From: Candidatus Methanomethylicia archaeon
GTDB lineage: Archaea > Thermoproteota > Methanomethylicia > Culexarchaeales > Culexarchaeaceae
Direction: 5' to 3'
Assembly: GCA_025058215.1 (NCBI GenBank)
Contig: JANXEO010000001.1
Coordinates: 248,001-312,000 of the forward strand
DNA: 64,000 nucleotides
Shown: positions 1-9,315 of the stretch, one piece after another
Layout: every line of letters begins with the position of its first letter
Position numbering within the stretch: position 1 is the first letter of the stretch
Position numbers and translations under genes: made by a program
Notes under the pieces: generated by a model
The model's database searches: none
Told to the model about the DNA's origin: nothing
Seen by the model: the letters and a program-made list of their open reading frames with translations, nothing else

Positions 1-373
1 ATAAACCTGTTTCACCGTAAATTGCTGACTGTATTGATACAGAGTGTATAACTTTCGTTTCTATTCCGGCGTTTATTGCCGCAAGTCTTAAATGCATATG
101 TGTAGTTGCCACAAATGGATCTCCAGGTATTAGCAGTACAACTACTTCTTTTTTGGCTTCATCCAATATTTTATAATAATCTTCTTCTAGGCACTTTCTT
201 GAAACAGGGAAGACTTTCTTATTGAAAAAAGTTTCTAACTCATTTATGGAAAAATTTGGTATTAAACTTGTATAATTATCCAGGTAGATTTTCTCTCCAT
301 TTTGTATCCATTGTATACCAGAGCGTGTTAGATCATTTAATCCATTTAATCCCATGCCCACGAATACTAACAT
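1..373 (-). CDS. dphB: Diphthine synthase, N-terminal part (cut by window edge)
   Basis: This is the first 124 codons of a SAM-dependent methyltransferase that methylates the modified histidine of elongation factor 2 during diphthamide synthesis (Dph5/DphB family). The ATG start reads MLVFVGMG, the typical hydrophobic beta strand and glycine-rich turn of the family. The signature PGDPFVATTH lies at residues 83-92, followed by the VIHSVSIQSA stretch, which is conserved around the SAM site. The gene runs off the left edge, so the C-terminal half is not visible. A tRNA-Lys gene lies upstream on the other strand. Identity is clear from the motifs; the family role is known biology, not seen here. 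Confidence 0.92.
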   Translation of the reverse strand, partial: MLVFVGMGLNGLNDLTRSGIQWIQNGEKIYLDNYTSLIPNFSINELETFFNKKVFPVSRKCLEEDYYKILDEAKKEVVVLLIPGDPFVATTHMHLRLAAINAGIETKVIHSVSIQSAIYGETGL

Positions 374-578
374 AATAACTCACAACAACTATATAGTTGA
401 AGAAGTTCTAGATGAAAATTTTGTGAACAAATTTATAAATAAAAGTGATCGTCAGTGAAATAAAACAATAAATCAATTAAAATTATATATATCACAACGG
501 AATTAATTTTTAATTCATATCTATCGTCATGGTTTATGCGAAATGTTAATTTATACCAATTTGCAACATTTTTACCAA

Positions 579-653
579 GGGCCCGTAGCTCAGCCAGGAT
601 AGAGCAGTGGGCTCTTAACCCATTGGTCGCGGGTTCAAATCCCGCCGGGCCCG
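579..653 (+). tRNA. tRNA-Lys (CTT)
   Basis: A full cloverleaf is visible. The 7-bp acceptor stem is GGGCCCG/CGGGCCC with discriminator G653. The anticodon stem GTGGG/CCCAT closes the loop CTCTTAA with anticodon CTT. The T arm is GCGGG-TTCAAAT-CCCGC. No intron and no encoded CCA are present. Confidence 0.95.
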
Positions 654-804
654 CTATAAATAAACTTTTGAAAACGAAGCCATCCAATATTTAGGAAATT
701 AATTATTGTCAATCTTGTTTAAAATAATACACAATCGTAGTAGGCATTATGAACAGGATAGAAAAATTAAAGAAACTCTTTTTATAATATAAAACTGTAG
801 TGGA

Positions 805-935
805 CCCGCCGTAGCTCAGTGGTAGAGCATCCGGCTGTAGCGTTTGCATACACACGATACAGATGTAAAATCGTGGATGAGTGTGTATCAGCCGTAGAAA
901 CCGGAGGGGCGCCGGTTCAAATCCGGCCGGCGGGA
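805..935 (+). tRNA. tRNA-Tyr (GTA) with intron 841-899
   Basis: The acceptor stem CCCGCCG/CGGCGGG starts with the C1-G72 pair typical of archaeal tRNA-Tyr, with discriminator A935. The anticodon arm TCCGG-CTGTAGA-CCGGA is formed after removing a 59-nt intron at the canonical 37/38 site. A bulge-helix-bulge can form: exon CTGT pairs with intron GTAG, flanked by 3-nt bulges. The intron contains an internal hairpin around 853-880. Confidence 0.92.
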
Positions 936-949
936 TCACAAAAATATAT

Positions 950-1063
950 GCGGGGGTAGCCAAGCTAGGACAAAGGCGCGGGACTTAAGACCGTACTAAT
1001 AAAAGGGCTGGATAAGAAATCCCGTCCCGAAGGGGTTCGTGGGTTCAAATCCCACCCCCCGCA
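950..1063 (+). tRNA. tRNA-Leu (TAA) with intron 990-1018
   Basis: Class II tRNA with a long variable arm. The acceptor stem is GCGGGGG/CCCCCGC, discriminator A1063. Removing a 29-nt intron after position 37 leaves the loop CTTAAGA on stem CGGGA/TCCCG, anticodon TAA. Exon CTTA pairs perfectly with intron TAAG between two 3-nt bulges, a canonical bulge-helix-bulge. Confidence 0.93.
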
Positions 1064-1390
1064 TTATAATTGACCTCTTTGGGGTAAAGTCCTAATTTAT
1101 TTTTCTTGTTTTCTGATATCTTTTACGCTATTTATTTTATTATACTGTATCTAAAAATATACCGAACTATTAACCTGAATTTTGTCAGAGTAGTGGTTTC
1201 TTAATTTTACAATTTCAGATTTTAGTCTAAAAACAATTATGAATCAAATATTTTAAATTTGTGTTTAGGAACCATATTACTTAAAATTGTATAATTTTTG
1301 TTTCGTAATCTCGTAACATTCGATAATAGTCTTTTTAGTAAAATAGAAAATCTACTTCTCAGAAATCTTATGAGGAATGTTTCAATAAAG
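1064..1390. other. Intergenic stretch, nothing recognised
   Basis: AT-rich DNA between tRNA-Leu and the 3' end of the zinc-ribbon gene. A 62-codon reverse open frame covers part of it, but it overlaps the neighbouring gene, lacks a ribosome site and shows no recognisable protein. I see no RNA fold or repeat. Confidence 0.5.
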
Positions 1391-1756
1391 TTATAGTTCT
1401 TTAAATATCTTAATGAGACGTTCAATTATGGATAATAGTTGATTAGCATCATTAATATCATTGACCATATCAAGTCTATCGATAAAATATGTTATTTTTT
1501 CGTATATTTTTGTCTTTAGAGATTTAATAAGATCACCCTCTACTTTAATTTCTCTGACAAAATTTTTTTCCTCAATTCTCCGATGTTTTTCCTCTTCTTG
1601 AAAAACTGCCTTGCGTTTACACGATGGACAAATAATTTCACCATCTTTCAAACGAAAAAGCGGAACTTTACATTCTGGACATATATATGAGAGCATAGTT
1701 GCACCCTTCATTAAAAGATCAGCCATTTCTTTAATTTTTGTATCACGATCACTCAT
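1391..1756 (-). CDS. Small zinc-ribbon protein, Sjogren/scleroderma autoantigen 1 (p27) family
   Basis: A 121-residue protein of the archaeal/eukaryotic autoantigen p27 family (function in archaea not established). A helical N-terminus (residues 1-23) precedes a compact zinc ribbon with Cys pairs at 26/29 (CPEC) and 43/46 (CPSC), then a charged, probably helical C-terminus. The ATG at 1756 (MSDRDTK) is preferred; a TTG 12 nt upstream is also in frame but the purine-rich GGGG then falls inside the gene. It lies head-to-head with the UPF0147 gene, about 90 bp away, so the promoters are divergent. Confidence 0.75.
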   Translation of the reverse strand: MSDRDTKIKEMADLLMKGATMLSYICPECKVPLFRLKDGEIICPSCKRKAVFQEEEKHRRIEEKNFVREIKVEGDLIKSLKTKIYEKITYFIDRLDMVNDINDANQLLSIIERLIKIFKEL

Positions 1757-1849
1757 CTTAATCCCCAATAGAAAAAGTGCTTATCTAAAAGAAAAATATT
1801 AAAGTTTAATGTTTTCTAATTTGTAAATTGGGTTTATGGAGGTTAACCT

Positions 1850-2104
1850 ATGTTTCAGGATAAAGTTCAGCAGGCTATAGCATTACTTCAATCAATAGTA
1901 GATGATACTGTAGTACCAAGAAATATAAGAGGTGCAGCAAGTAACGCCATAAAAATGTTACAAACAGGAAAATTAAGCTTAGGAGTTAGAGCATCAAATG
2001 CAATAAGTATTTTGGAAGAGATATCGCAAGATCCTAATATGCCATTACACACAAGGGTAAAATTATGGAATATAATTTCAATATTAGAAACGATAAAAGA
2101 TTAA
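1850..2104 (+). CDS. UPF0147 family protein
   Basis: An 84-residue all-helical archaeal protein matching the UPF0147 family in length and pattern: [20 protein letters not shown] near the start, then two further copies of a similar helix pair ([20 protein letters not shown]). No catalytic residues are apparent, and no function is established for the family. A good ribosome site GGAGGTT lies 6-12 nt before the ATG, which fixes the start. Confidence 0.85.
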   Translation: MFQDKVQQAIALLQSIVDDTVVPRNIRGAASNAIKMLQTGKLSLGVRASNAISILEEISQDPNMPLHTRVKLWNIISILETIKD

Positions 2105-2161
2105 ATAGGATATTTCTGAAAAATTTAAAAGCAATAAAATAGAGCTATTATACTCGGAAGA

Positions 2162-2235
2162 GCCGGGGTAGCTCAGCATGGAAGAGCGGCGGGCTGTTAA
2201 CCCGTTGGTCGCAGGTTCGAGTCCTGCCCCCGGCG
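2162..2235 (+). tRNA. tRNA-Asn (GTT)
   Basis: Acceptor stem GCCGGGG/CCCCGGC, discriminator G2235, anticodon arm GCGGG-CTGTTAA-CCCGT with anticodon GTT, and T arm GCAGG-TTCGAGT-CCTGC. There is no intron. Confidence 0.95.
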
Positions 2236-2307
2236 TTAACTATATCTAAAAAATAAAAATATAAATAAACTTTCGTAGGTAATTGTAATTAGTGAAATAA
2301 ATCCATT

Positions 2308-2381
2308 GGGCCCGTAGCTCAGCTCGGTAGAGCGCCCGGCTCATAACCGGGTGGTCGTGGGTTCAAATCCCACCGGGCCCA
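2308..2381 (+). tRNA. tRNA with CAT anticodon, most likely tRNA-Ile2 (agmatidine-modified)
   Basis: Acceptor stem GGGCCCG/CGGGCCC, discriminator A2381, anticodon arm CCCGG-CTCATAA-CCGGG. This window holds two other CAT tRNAs: an initiator with an A1-U72 pair (39447-39521) and an intron-bearing GCCGGGG-type elongator tRNA-Met (11692-11794). The remaining CAT tRNA is therefore best read as tRNA-Ile2, whose C34 is changed to agmatidine by TiaS; a tiaS gene is present at 39613-40974. A second elongator Met is the alternative. Confidence 0.85.
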
Positions 2382-2451
2382 AAATAAAAAGCTAATAAAA
2401 ATGAAGTAAAAAATAAATAACTGATGAATTAGCTATGATATAGGTGAAAGT

Positions 2452-4086
2452 ATGTGTGCACATGGGGGTCAACCAGTATTACTACTTAAAGAGGGAACTT
2501 CAAGAACAATAGGTAAAGATGCCCTTAGAGCTAATATTATGGCTGCAAGAATACTTGCAGAAACTGTAAAGAGTTCTCTTGGTCCTAAAGGTATGGATAA
2601 GATGCTTGTAGATAGTTTTGGTGATATAGTTGTGACTAATGATGGTGCTACTATTCTTAAGGAAATGGATGTTCAACATCCAGCTGCAAAAATGATGGTG
2701 GAAATATCAAAAGCCCAGGATGATGAAGTTGGTGATGGAACAACAACGGCAGTAGTACTAGCAGGAGAACTTTTGAGAAGAGCAGAAGAACTATTACTAC
2801 AGGATGTTCATCCCACCATTATAATGGAGGGATATAAGAAAAGTATGGAGAAAGCAATAGAGATATTAGATAAAATTTCAGAATCCGTAAATCCAATGGA
2901 TAAGGATATCCTCAGAAAAGTAGGAAAAACAACTTTAGTAGGTAAAGCCCTAGTTGTGGGAGCTTTAGAAAGATTGACAGACATGGCAATTGAAGCAGTA
3001 ATTCAAGTGGCTGATGTAAAGGAAGATAAAATAATGGTTGATGTTGATGATGTAAAAATTGAGAAGAAGGAAGGAGGAACATTAAATGATACTACATTGA
3101 TTTATGGTGTTGTTTTGGATAAGGAAGTGGTTCATCCAGGTATGCCTAAAAGAGTTGAAAAAGCAAAAATAACATTATTAAATTGTCCGTTGGAAGTGGA
3201 AAAAACTGAGATAAGTGCAAAAATAAATATTACAAGTCCACAGCAAATGAGAGCCTTTTTAGATCAAGAAACAGAGATTCTTAAGAGGATGGTTGATAAG
3301 ATTAAGAGTGTTGGTGCTAATGTTGTTTTTTGTCAGAAGGGTATTGATGATGTTGCTCAACATTTCTTAGCTAAATATGGTATATTGGCTGCTAGAAGAA
3401 TAAAGGAATCAGATGTGGCAAAGCTAGCTAGAGCTACTGGTGCAAGGATAGTAACAAGTATAGATGATCTTACCGAGAAGGACTTAGGATACGCTGAACT
3501 AGTAGAAGAAAGGAGGATAGGAGAGGACAAGATGATTTTTGTTGAAGGTTGTAAGAATCCAAAGTCTGTAAGTATACTAGTAAGGGGAGGATCAAAACAT
3601 ATAGTAGATGAAGCCGAAAGGTCATTTCGCGACATATTGTGCGTAATAAGAGATGTATTAAGAGAACCTAAGGTTTTAGCTGGTGGCGGTGCACCTGAGA
3701 TGGAAATTGCACAGAAATTAAGAAACTGGGCTAGAACATTAAAAGGGAAGGAGCAACTTGCCGCTTTAAAATTTGCTAGTGCTGTTGAGAGTATACCAAT
3801 AACTTTAGCTGAAAATGCTGGATTGGATCCAGTGGATATATTGGTTGAAATGAGGGCAAAACATGATAAAGATGAAAAGTGGGCTGGTGTAAACGTTATA
3901 GAAGGTAAAGTATCAAATATGTGGGAATTAGGCGTACTAGAACCGTTAGTTGTGAAGAAGCAGGTGATAAAATCTGCAACTGAAGCCGCGATAATGATAC
4001 TAAGGATAGATGATATAATTGCAGCAGCACCGCCGAGTGCAGAAAAAGAAAAGGGAGAATTCAAGAAGGAGGAGGAAACAGAGTAG
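2452..4086 (+). CDS. Thermosome subunit (group II chaperonin), paralog 1
   Basis: A 544-residue ATP-dependent protein-folding chaperonin subunit of the cytosolic double-ring thermosome. Visible motifs: [15 protein letters not shown] near the N-terminus, [10 protein letters not shown] (43-52), NDGATIL (63-69), GDGTTTA (94-100; ATP/metal binding) and GGGAPE in the C-terminal equatorial domain. The tail is charged (KKEEETE), not the GGM tail of other chaperonins. The ATG has a purine-rich GGTGA about 5-9 nt upstream. It is convergent with a second thermosome gene 73 bp away and shares several long, near-identical nucleotide tracts with it (see findings). Family length is about 540-560, so this is complete. 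Confidence 0.96.
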   Translation: MCAHGGQPVLLLKEGTSRTIGKDALRANIMAARILAETVKSSLGPKGMDKMLVDSFGDIVVTNDGATILKEMDVQHPAAKMMVEISKAQDDEVGDGTTTAVVLAGELLRRAEELLLQDVHPTIIMEGYKKSMEKAIEILDKISESVNPMDKDILRKVGKTTLVGKALVVGALERLTDMAIEAVIQVADVKEDKIMVDVDDVKIEKKEGGTLNDTTLIYGVVLDKEVVHPGMPKRVEKAKITLLNCPLEVEKTEISAKINITSPQQMRAFLDQETEILKRMVDKIKSVGANVVFCQKGIDDVAQHFLAKYGILAARRIKESDVAKLARATGARIVTSIDDLTEKDLGYAELVEERRIGEDKMIFVEGCKNPKSVSILVRGGSKHIVDEAERSFRDILCVIRDVLREPKVLAGGGAPEMEIAQKLRNWARTLKGKEQLAALKFASAVESIPITLAENAGLDPVDILVEMRAKHDKDEKWAGVNVIEGKVSNMWELGVLEPLVVKKQVIKSATEAAIMILRIDDIIAAAPPSAEKEKGEFKKEEETE

Positions 4087-4159
4087 ATTTACGGCAAATA
4101 AATAAAAAATTTATATTTTTAATTTTTAATGAATTATTTAACAAAGCAATTTTACATTT

Positions 4160-5851
4160 TTATTCTATTTCACTTTCACTTTTCTCTTCAAGTGGAGCTT
4201 TGCCCTTTTCCTTTCCAACTTCAGTCTTTGAAGCAGCAATTATATCATCTATTCTTAGTATGAAAGCAGCTTCCTCCACAGCAGTTTTTATAGCATTTAC
4301 TTTTACTAGTAGTGGTTCAAGTACGTTCTTACTAAGCATGTCAGCGGGTTTACCTTCATATACATCGATGCCATACCATACATTTTTGGGATCTGTATGT
4401 AGTGCTCTCAACTCAGTTATTATATCTATCGGGTCTAATCCAGCATTTTCTGCTAAAGTGCTGGGTATAACTTCTATTGCGTTTGCAAAAGCTTCTATGG
4501 CTAGCTGCTCTCTACCACCAATTGATGATGCATATCCTCTTAGTTCTTTTGCGACTTCTACTTCAGGTGCACCGCCACCAGCTAAAACCTTAGGTTCTTT
4601 AATGACGTCAGCGACAACATATAAAGCATCCCTCAATGACCTTTCGGCTTCATCTACAAATCTTTCCAGTCCTCCCCTTACTAGTATACTTACAGACTTT
4701 GGATTCTTACAACCTTCAACAAAAATCATCTTCTCTTCAGCAATTTTCCTCTGTTCTACTAGTTCAGCGTATCCTAAGTCCTTCTCGGTAAGATCATCTA
4801 TACTTGTTACTATCCTTGCACCAGTAGCTCTAGCTAGTTTTTCGATATCGGACTTCTTTATTCTTCTAGCAGCCAATATACCATATTTAGCTAAGAAATG
4901 TTGAGCAACATCATCAATACCCTTCTGACAAAAAACAACATTAGCACCAACACTCTTAATCTTATCAACCATCCTCTTAAGAATGCGCTCTTCTTCCTCT
5001 AGAAATGCCCTCATTTGTTCAGGATCGCTTATCCTTATTTCAGCATCTATTTCAGTTTTTTCCACTTCCAACGGACAATCTAGTAATGTTATTTTTGCTT
5101 TTTCAACTCTTTTAGGCATACCTGGATGAACCACTTCCTTATCCAAAACAACACCATAAATCAATGTAGTATCAAATACACTTCCTCCTTTCCTTTTTAT
5201 TATTTGTATTTGATCAACATCGGCAACTAGTTTATTATTATGTTCTTCTACTATTTGTCTAACAGCTTTCACCGCGATTTTTGCTAAGTGTTCTGCTGCA
5301 ACACTAACGACTTTTCCACTCATAGCAGTCATAGCAACTTTCTTTAAAAGCTCTTCATCATTTATATCAACTGGGATGGCTATTCGTTGGAGGACTTCTT
5401 CAGCTTTTTGTGCAGCTTTTTTATAACCACTATTTATTATTGAAGTATGTATGTTTTTATCTAAAAGCTCTTCCGCTTGTTTTAATAGTTCTCCTGCTAG
5501 TACTACTGCCGTTGTTGTTCCATCACCAACTTCATTATCCTGGGCTTTTGATATTTCCACCATCATTTTTGCAGCTGGATGTTGAACATCCATTTCCTTA
5601 AGAATAGTAGCACCATCATTAGTTATAGTTATATCACCAAGGCTATCTACAAGCATCTTATCCATACCTTTAGGACCAAGAGAACTTCTCAATATTTCAG
5701 CTATAGCTCTTGCAGCCATAATATTAGCCCTTAAAGCTTCTTTTCCCACTGTCCTGCTAGTACCCTCCTTCAATATTAAGACCGGAACTCCACCTATTTG
5801 ACCTAACGTAGCAGTTTTAACACCAGCACCAGTAGACATCCTTACCACCAT
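4160..5851 (-). CDS. Thermosome subunit (group II chaperonin), paralog 2
   Basis: A second chaperonin subunit, 563 residues, with the same motifs as paralog 1 ([36 protein letters not shown]), presumably co-assembling in a hetero-oligomeric ring. Two starts are possible. The ATG at 5851 lies about 26 nt from the centre of a TATA element (5873-5880), as expected for a leaderless message. The ATG at 5839 has GGTGGT just upstream. I keep the longer one. The C-terminus is charged (EEKSESEIE). Middle and apical parts are identical to paralog 1 at the DNA level over about 120-bp runs, while the flanks differ, so the two genes have probably exchanged sequence. Confidence 0.96.
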   Translation of the reverse strand: MVVRMSTGAGVKTATLGQIGGVPVLILKEGTSRTVGKEALRANIMAARAIAEILRSSLGPKGMDKMLVDSLGDITITNDGATILKEMDVQHPAAKMMVEISKAQDNEVGDGTTTAVVLAGELLKQAEELLDKNIHTSIINSGYKKAAQKAEEVLQRIAIPVDINDEELLKKVAMTAMSGKVVSVAAEHLAKIAVKAVRQIVEEHNNKLVADVDQIQIIKRKGGSVFDTTLIYGVVLDKEVVHPGMPKRVEKAKITLLDCPLEVEKTEIDAEIRISDPEQMRAFLEEEERILKRMVDKIKSVGANVVFCQKGIDDVAQHFLAKYGILAARRIKKSDIEKLARATGARIVTSIDDLTEKDLGYAELVEQRKIAEEKMIFVEGCKNPKSVSILVRGGLERFVDEAERSLRDALYVVADVIKEPKVLAGGGAPEVEVAKELRGYASSIGGREQLAIEAFANAIEVIPSTLAENAGLDPIDIITELRALHTDPKNVWYGIDVYEGKPADMLSKNVLEPLLVKVNAIKTAVEEAAFILRIDDIIAASKTEVGKEKGKAPLEEKSESEIE

Positions 5852-5870
5852 AAAAGAAAATATAGAGGGG

Positions 5871-5886
5871 GGATATATATGTTTCC
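5871..5886 (-). promoter_or_regulatory. BRE/TATA promoter of thermosome paralog 2
   Basis: On the minus strand the sequence reads GGAAACATATATATCC: a purine-rich BRE (GGAAA) followed by a TATA box. Its centre is about 26 bp from the ATG at 5851, placing the transcript start at or next to the start codon. Inferred from spacing only. Confidence 0.55.
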
Positions 5887-5969
5887 TCCTACAGAACGAT
5901 TATCTATCAGGTGCTGATATTATAAAATTGTCATAGAGATGCATAAAAGATCAAGTTAAGAATGTAATG

Positions 5970-7205
5970 TTATGAAAAAGACCAAGGATCTACTTTTCCG
6001 ATCTCTCTATAATTTTCGTCTAACTTTATACTTCCAAAAGCAATTGCACTTATTTCATTTTCTACACTTGTAAGTATACTAATAGTTTTTTTGTGAAAAT
6101 CAATGTCTTTGATTATGCCAAAGCCAAGAAATTCGTTGTAAGAATTTAAAATTCCTACTAGGAGATTTTTTGCGAAATTTTCATCAACAACTATTGCTAT
6201 ATCTTTACCACTTTCATTTAATACTTTATGTCTAAAGTCTTGTAAGGTATCCTTGTCGATAGACCCTCTACAAACTAAAAAAATGAAATCTGTAGTAGCT
6301 TCACCATATACAATTGGTGTGTTAAGTAGTGATTCATACTTTTTAATCTCATTATTTGAAAGAGGGAAACCGGAACCAAAAAGAGAATACATGAAGCTTA
6401 AACGATTAAAATTAAGAACTTTAATTTTAGCATCGGAAAATAATCTTGTAAAAGCATGTTCCCTCCAAGATCTTCTCTCTTCTTTGCTTCTCATTTTAAC
6501 AGTCTTTGGTGGTAAAAATCTGAATACATTAATTATGGATGATCCTTTAAATTGTTTAATTATGCTTTCTATTTCATCTAATTTCTGAATAGACAGTATG
6601 ATGTTTGGTTCCACGCACATAATTAAAGATGTTTTAAATTTTTTAGCTTCTAAATCGGAAGTCCATCCATCAGTATTAATTATTGCAACTTCAGCACCAT
6701 TATTTAGTGCTAATTCCACGGCTTTTTTAGTGTTCAAAATAATTAAGTCAGAAACATCTTTTGGTGATGTTGAACCAAGAAAGAAAACATTAGAAATAGG
6801 AATTTCAGACAAGAAGGTTACCTTACGTTCTAAAAACCCTACACTTATTGTTGCTGGCAACCCAAAGTCTGATTGCCCCACATCGCTATCTATTACAGCT
6901 GTTTTATATCCTCTACTAAAAGCCTCATTCGCAATAAATGTGGAAAGAACTGATTTGCCACTTTCCGCACTTCCTAACACCATTATTTTCAATGGCTTTC
7001 TAAGGTCTAATACTTTTTTAATCGCACTATGCCATTCAATTGGAATAGGGATATCTTCCACTTCTTCGATAATCCCACCAACACCACATCTAATCTTAAA
7101 CATAGAGGTTTCAATTACATTAAGGACTACAACTTTAGATTTAGGAACGATTATGGGTTCTTTTATATTGATTTCTCTTCCCAACGATGTAGCTTTACCT
7201 CTCAA
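5970..7205 (-). CDS. Clp1/Grc3-type polynucleotide 5'-kinase
   Basis: An RNA/DNA 5'-OH kinase of the Clp1 family, related to the kinase that acts in tRNA splicing and mRNA 3'-end processing in eukaryotes. Numbering from the TTG at 7205: Walker A GSAESGKS at 78-85 and the family motif IDSDVGQSDFG at 105-115, followed by a C-terminal beta domain. The TTG start is the first ordinary start codon in frame, but homology continues upstream: the in-frame extension reads KFIKIEGPAYIELLRGKATS, which matches the Clp1 N-terminal domain. The true start is therefore probably near 7280, where a GGAGGTG ribosome site inside the upstream gene precedes an ATA codon (436 residues). It forms an operon with the RNase H-fold gene. 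Confidence 0.88.
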   Translation of the reverse strand: MRGKATSLGREINIKEPIIVPKSKVVVLNVIETSMFKIRCGVGGIIEEVEDIPIPIEWHSAIKKVLDLRKPLKIMVLGSAESGKSVLSTFIANEAFSRGYKTAVIDSDVGQSDFGLPATISVGFLERKVTFLSEIPISNVFFLGSTSPKDVSDLIILNTKKAVELALNNGAEVAIINTDGWTSDLEAKKFKTSLIMCVEPNIILSIQKLDEIESIIKQFKGSSIINVFRFLPPKTVKMRSKEERRSWREHAFTRLFSDAKIKVLNFNRLSFMYSLFGSGFPLSNNEIKKYESLLNTPIVYGEATTDFIFLVCRGSIDKDTLQDFRHKVLNESGKDIAIVVDENFAKNLLVGILNSYNEFLGFGIIKDIDFHKKTISILTSVENEISAIAFGSIKLDENYREIGKVDPWSFS

Positions 7206-7266
7206 AAGTTCTATATAGGCAGGTCCTTCAATCTTTATGAACTTTCCAGCATTAATGTTTATAACT

Positions 7267-7977
7267 TTATTGATTAATATAATTGTACACCTCCATTTTT
7301 TTGCCTTTAGTTATTGCAATTATGTAAGCAGAAAAAACATCATCTGAAAGGTCATTTTTTTCACGATGATATTTAATATTAGTACCAGCTAGAGAGAACT
7401 CATTAATTACTTCAAAAGATATATTATGTTTTATATTAGGGTTTATATATTTCATAATTTTAGCCAGTTTACTTTCTAATATTTTCAAATATACACCACC
7501 ACCACTGCCAATTCTTATAATTGCTCTCTTAAATGGTATATAGTTTAATGTATCCATCAGTTCGCTAACAATAATATCCACATCAACGGAGCTTTGAGAG
7601 AAAAGAATTTTTCCATCAGCGATGACTATAAGTCCATAGGTTTTTCCAGGGTCTATACCTACAATTACTTCATTAAACATTTTTTTATCAAACAAGTGAG
7701 GAAAAATTTTGAAAATAAGCTCTTTAATTGAAAAAATAAAGTCATAATCATAGTTAAGAACAATAATTTCCTTAAATTTTTCATTCAAATTTGGTAAATT
7801 ATCATCGAAGAGAATAGAATGTACATTGATATCTGTGAAAAGCACGTTTACATTTTTATTCATAGCTTCCTCGATTGAAGAAAATTCAATAAAATTTACT
7901 TTATACTTATTCAGATAAGACATTATTAAATATTTAATTCTTTGATTTTTTACTATTATCCCTGCTATTTTAGTCAA
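7267..7977 (-). CDS. RNase H-fold (RuvC/YqgF-like) protein of unknown function
   Basis: A 236-residue protein. Residues 105-128 (VIVGIDPGKTYGLIVIADGKI) form the first strand of an RNase H/RuvC-like fold with a candidate catalytic Asp at 109. A second acidic cluster, KNDLSDDVFSA, near residues 214-224 fits the C-terminal acidic site of such nucleases. The first 100 residues resemble a small alpha/beta domain. The last codons contain the ribosome site of the downstream Clp1-like gene, so the two are translationally linked and may share an RNA-processing role (inference). It could be inactive; I do not recognise a named family with certainty. Confidence 0.6.
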   Translation of the reverse strand: MTKIAGIIVKNQRIKYLIMSYLNKYKVNFIEFSSIEEAMNKNVNVLFTDINVHSILFDDNLPNLNEKFKEIIVLNYDYDFIFSIKELIFKIFPHLFDKKMFNEVIVGIDPGKTYGLIVIADGKILFSQSSVDVDIIVSELMDTLNYIPFKRAIIRIGSGGGVYLKILESKLAKIMKYINPNIKHNISFEVINEFSLAGTNIKYHREKNDLSDDVFSAYIIAITKGKKMEVYNYINQ

Positions 7978-8123
7978 ATATTTTCACCCTTTAGACAATT
8001 TGTAAAACGTTTAAACAACTAATACATTTGAGAGAATCTCACTATAGAAAATAATTTTTAAAAAAGAGTTTATAAAGTTTTGTGCATTTTTTTCGTGTGA
8101 GAAATAAGGGTTGACTATGTAAA

Positions 8124-8837
8124 ATGAAGGACATAATAATACCATTCGGTTGGAAGAAATTGGATGAAAAACTTAATGGCGGATTATATGGAAAAGAAAT
8201 TACAATGATATATGGTAGCTATGGTACTGGTAAGACTTTATTATGTTTAATGGCTTCGATCAGCTGTATTGAAATGGGATTTAAAACGATATTCATAAAC
8301 ACTGAAACACCATTTGCAATTGAAAGAATAGTACAGTTAATTAGGAATAGAGGGGGTGAAGAATGTGGCAAAAAAGAGCTGATTGAAAAATTAGAAAAAT
8401 TGATGTTATTTAATCTAAATGATTTTGACGAACAAATGTATTTAATAAATAAATTAGAATTGTTTGTTACGCAAGGAGTAAAGCTAATAGTTTTTGATAG
8501 TATAATAGATAAATACAGGGAAAGTTTACTTGGTAAAAAGACAGCTATAAAATCTAGTAAAATGTTAAATGAGCAAATAGCTTTTTTAAAATATGTTGCA
8601 AACAAAAACTATGTGTCAATACTATTAACTGGACAAGTAACGGAAGTGCATGGACATTTAAAGAGTGAAGTAGTTGCATCAAAAATCATTAAATTTTGGT
8701 GTGATAATATTATAAGACTTGAAAGAGAATATTTGGGGAGAAGATTAATCATTGAGAAGGCCAAGAAGGAGGTAAAGGAAATAAGTATACCATATAAAAT
8801 AACATCTAAAGGGATAGAAGATGAATGTAGTATATGA
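8124..8837 (+). CDS. radB: RadB-like RecA-family ATPase
   Basis: A 237-residue single-domain RecA/RadA paralog. Walker A is GSYGTGKT (31-38), Walker B is VKLIVFDSII (around 120-129), and the LTGQV strand near residue 173 is the usual sensor region. It lacks the N-terminal helix-hairpin-helix domain of RadA, as RadB does. RadB is a recombination mediator in archaea. An alternative is a KaiC-like ATPase, but length and motifs favour RadB. Its last 17 nt overlap the start of carS, so the two are cotranscribed. Confidence 0.82.
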   Translation: MKDIIIPFGWKKLDEKLNGGLYGKEITMIYGSYGTGKTLLCLMASISCIEMGFKTIFINTETPFAIERIVQLIRNRGGEECGKKELIEKLEKLMLFNLNDFDEQMYLINKLELFVTQGVKLIVFDSIIDKYRESLLGKKTAIKSSKMLNEQIAFLKYVANKNYVSILLTGQVTEVHGHLKSEVVASKIIKFWCDNIIRLEREYLGRRLIIEKAKKEVKEISIPYKITSKGIEDECSI

Positions 8838-9312
8838 AAAAATAGTATTACTAATTTGGAGGATACTTCCTGCATATGTAGCTAATGCTGCACCAGTCAT
8901 ATTTGTTAAACAAGGTCATCCATTAGATTTAAATAGGAAATTTATCGATGGTAAACCAATATTCGGTTCTGGAAAAACTATAGAGGGTTTTATTATTGGG
9001 GTGTTTTTTGGAGTACTCGCAGGGATACTTCAAGATCAAACGAATGCTCTTAGGGCTGTTATGTTGGCAATCGGCGCTATGTTAGGTGATGTTGCTGGAT
9101 CTTTCATGAAAAGGAGGTTAAATATAGGGAGAGGTAAGCCAGCTCCAATATTAGATCAGACATCATTTATTATTGGAGCTTTATTACTTTCATACAATAT
9201 TGAGAAATATACTTTATCTGAAATAATTATAATAGTCATTATTACAATTCCAATACATATAATTTCAAATAAAATAGCATTTATGCTTCGCATTAAAAAT
9301 GTCCCATGGTAG
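8821..9312 (+). CDS. carS: CDP-archaeol synthase
   Basis: A 163-residue integral membrane enzyme (DUF46/CarS) that transfers CMP from CTP to digeranylgeranylglyceryl phosphate, giving CDP-archaeol for polar lipid head-group attachment. Family marks are the N-terminal LPAYVANAAPV, the cytosolic loop with GKTIEGF (about 51-57) and LGDVAGSFMKRR (about 88-99), with about five hydrophobic segments. Length is normal for the family. The ATG lies inside the end of radB. Confidence 0.9.
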   Translation: MNVVYEKIVLLIWRILPAYVANAAPVIFVKQGHPLDLNRKFIDGKPIFGSGKTIEGFIIGVFFGVLAGILQDQTNALRAVMLAIGAMLGDVAGSFMKRRLNIGRGKPAPILDQTSFIIGALLLSYNIEKYTLSEIIIIVIITIPIHIISNKIAFMLRIKNVPW

Positions 9313-9315
9313 TAG

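Noticed and set aside
433-963. Reverse open frames over the tRNA-Lys and tRNA-Tyr genes with AGPAGFEPA-like peptides
   Set aside because: These are translations of the antisense of tRNA T-arms and acceptor stems, a common artefact; similar frames appear at 14551-14766, 25444-25671 and 49315-49509.
3357-4064. 235-codon reverse frame inside thermosome 1, and a matching one (4200-4904) inside thermosome 2
   Set aside because: They are antisense shadows of conserved chaperonin sequence; composition is Ser/Ile-rich with no family.
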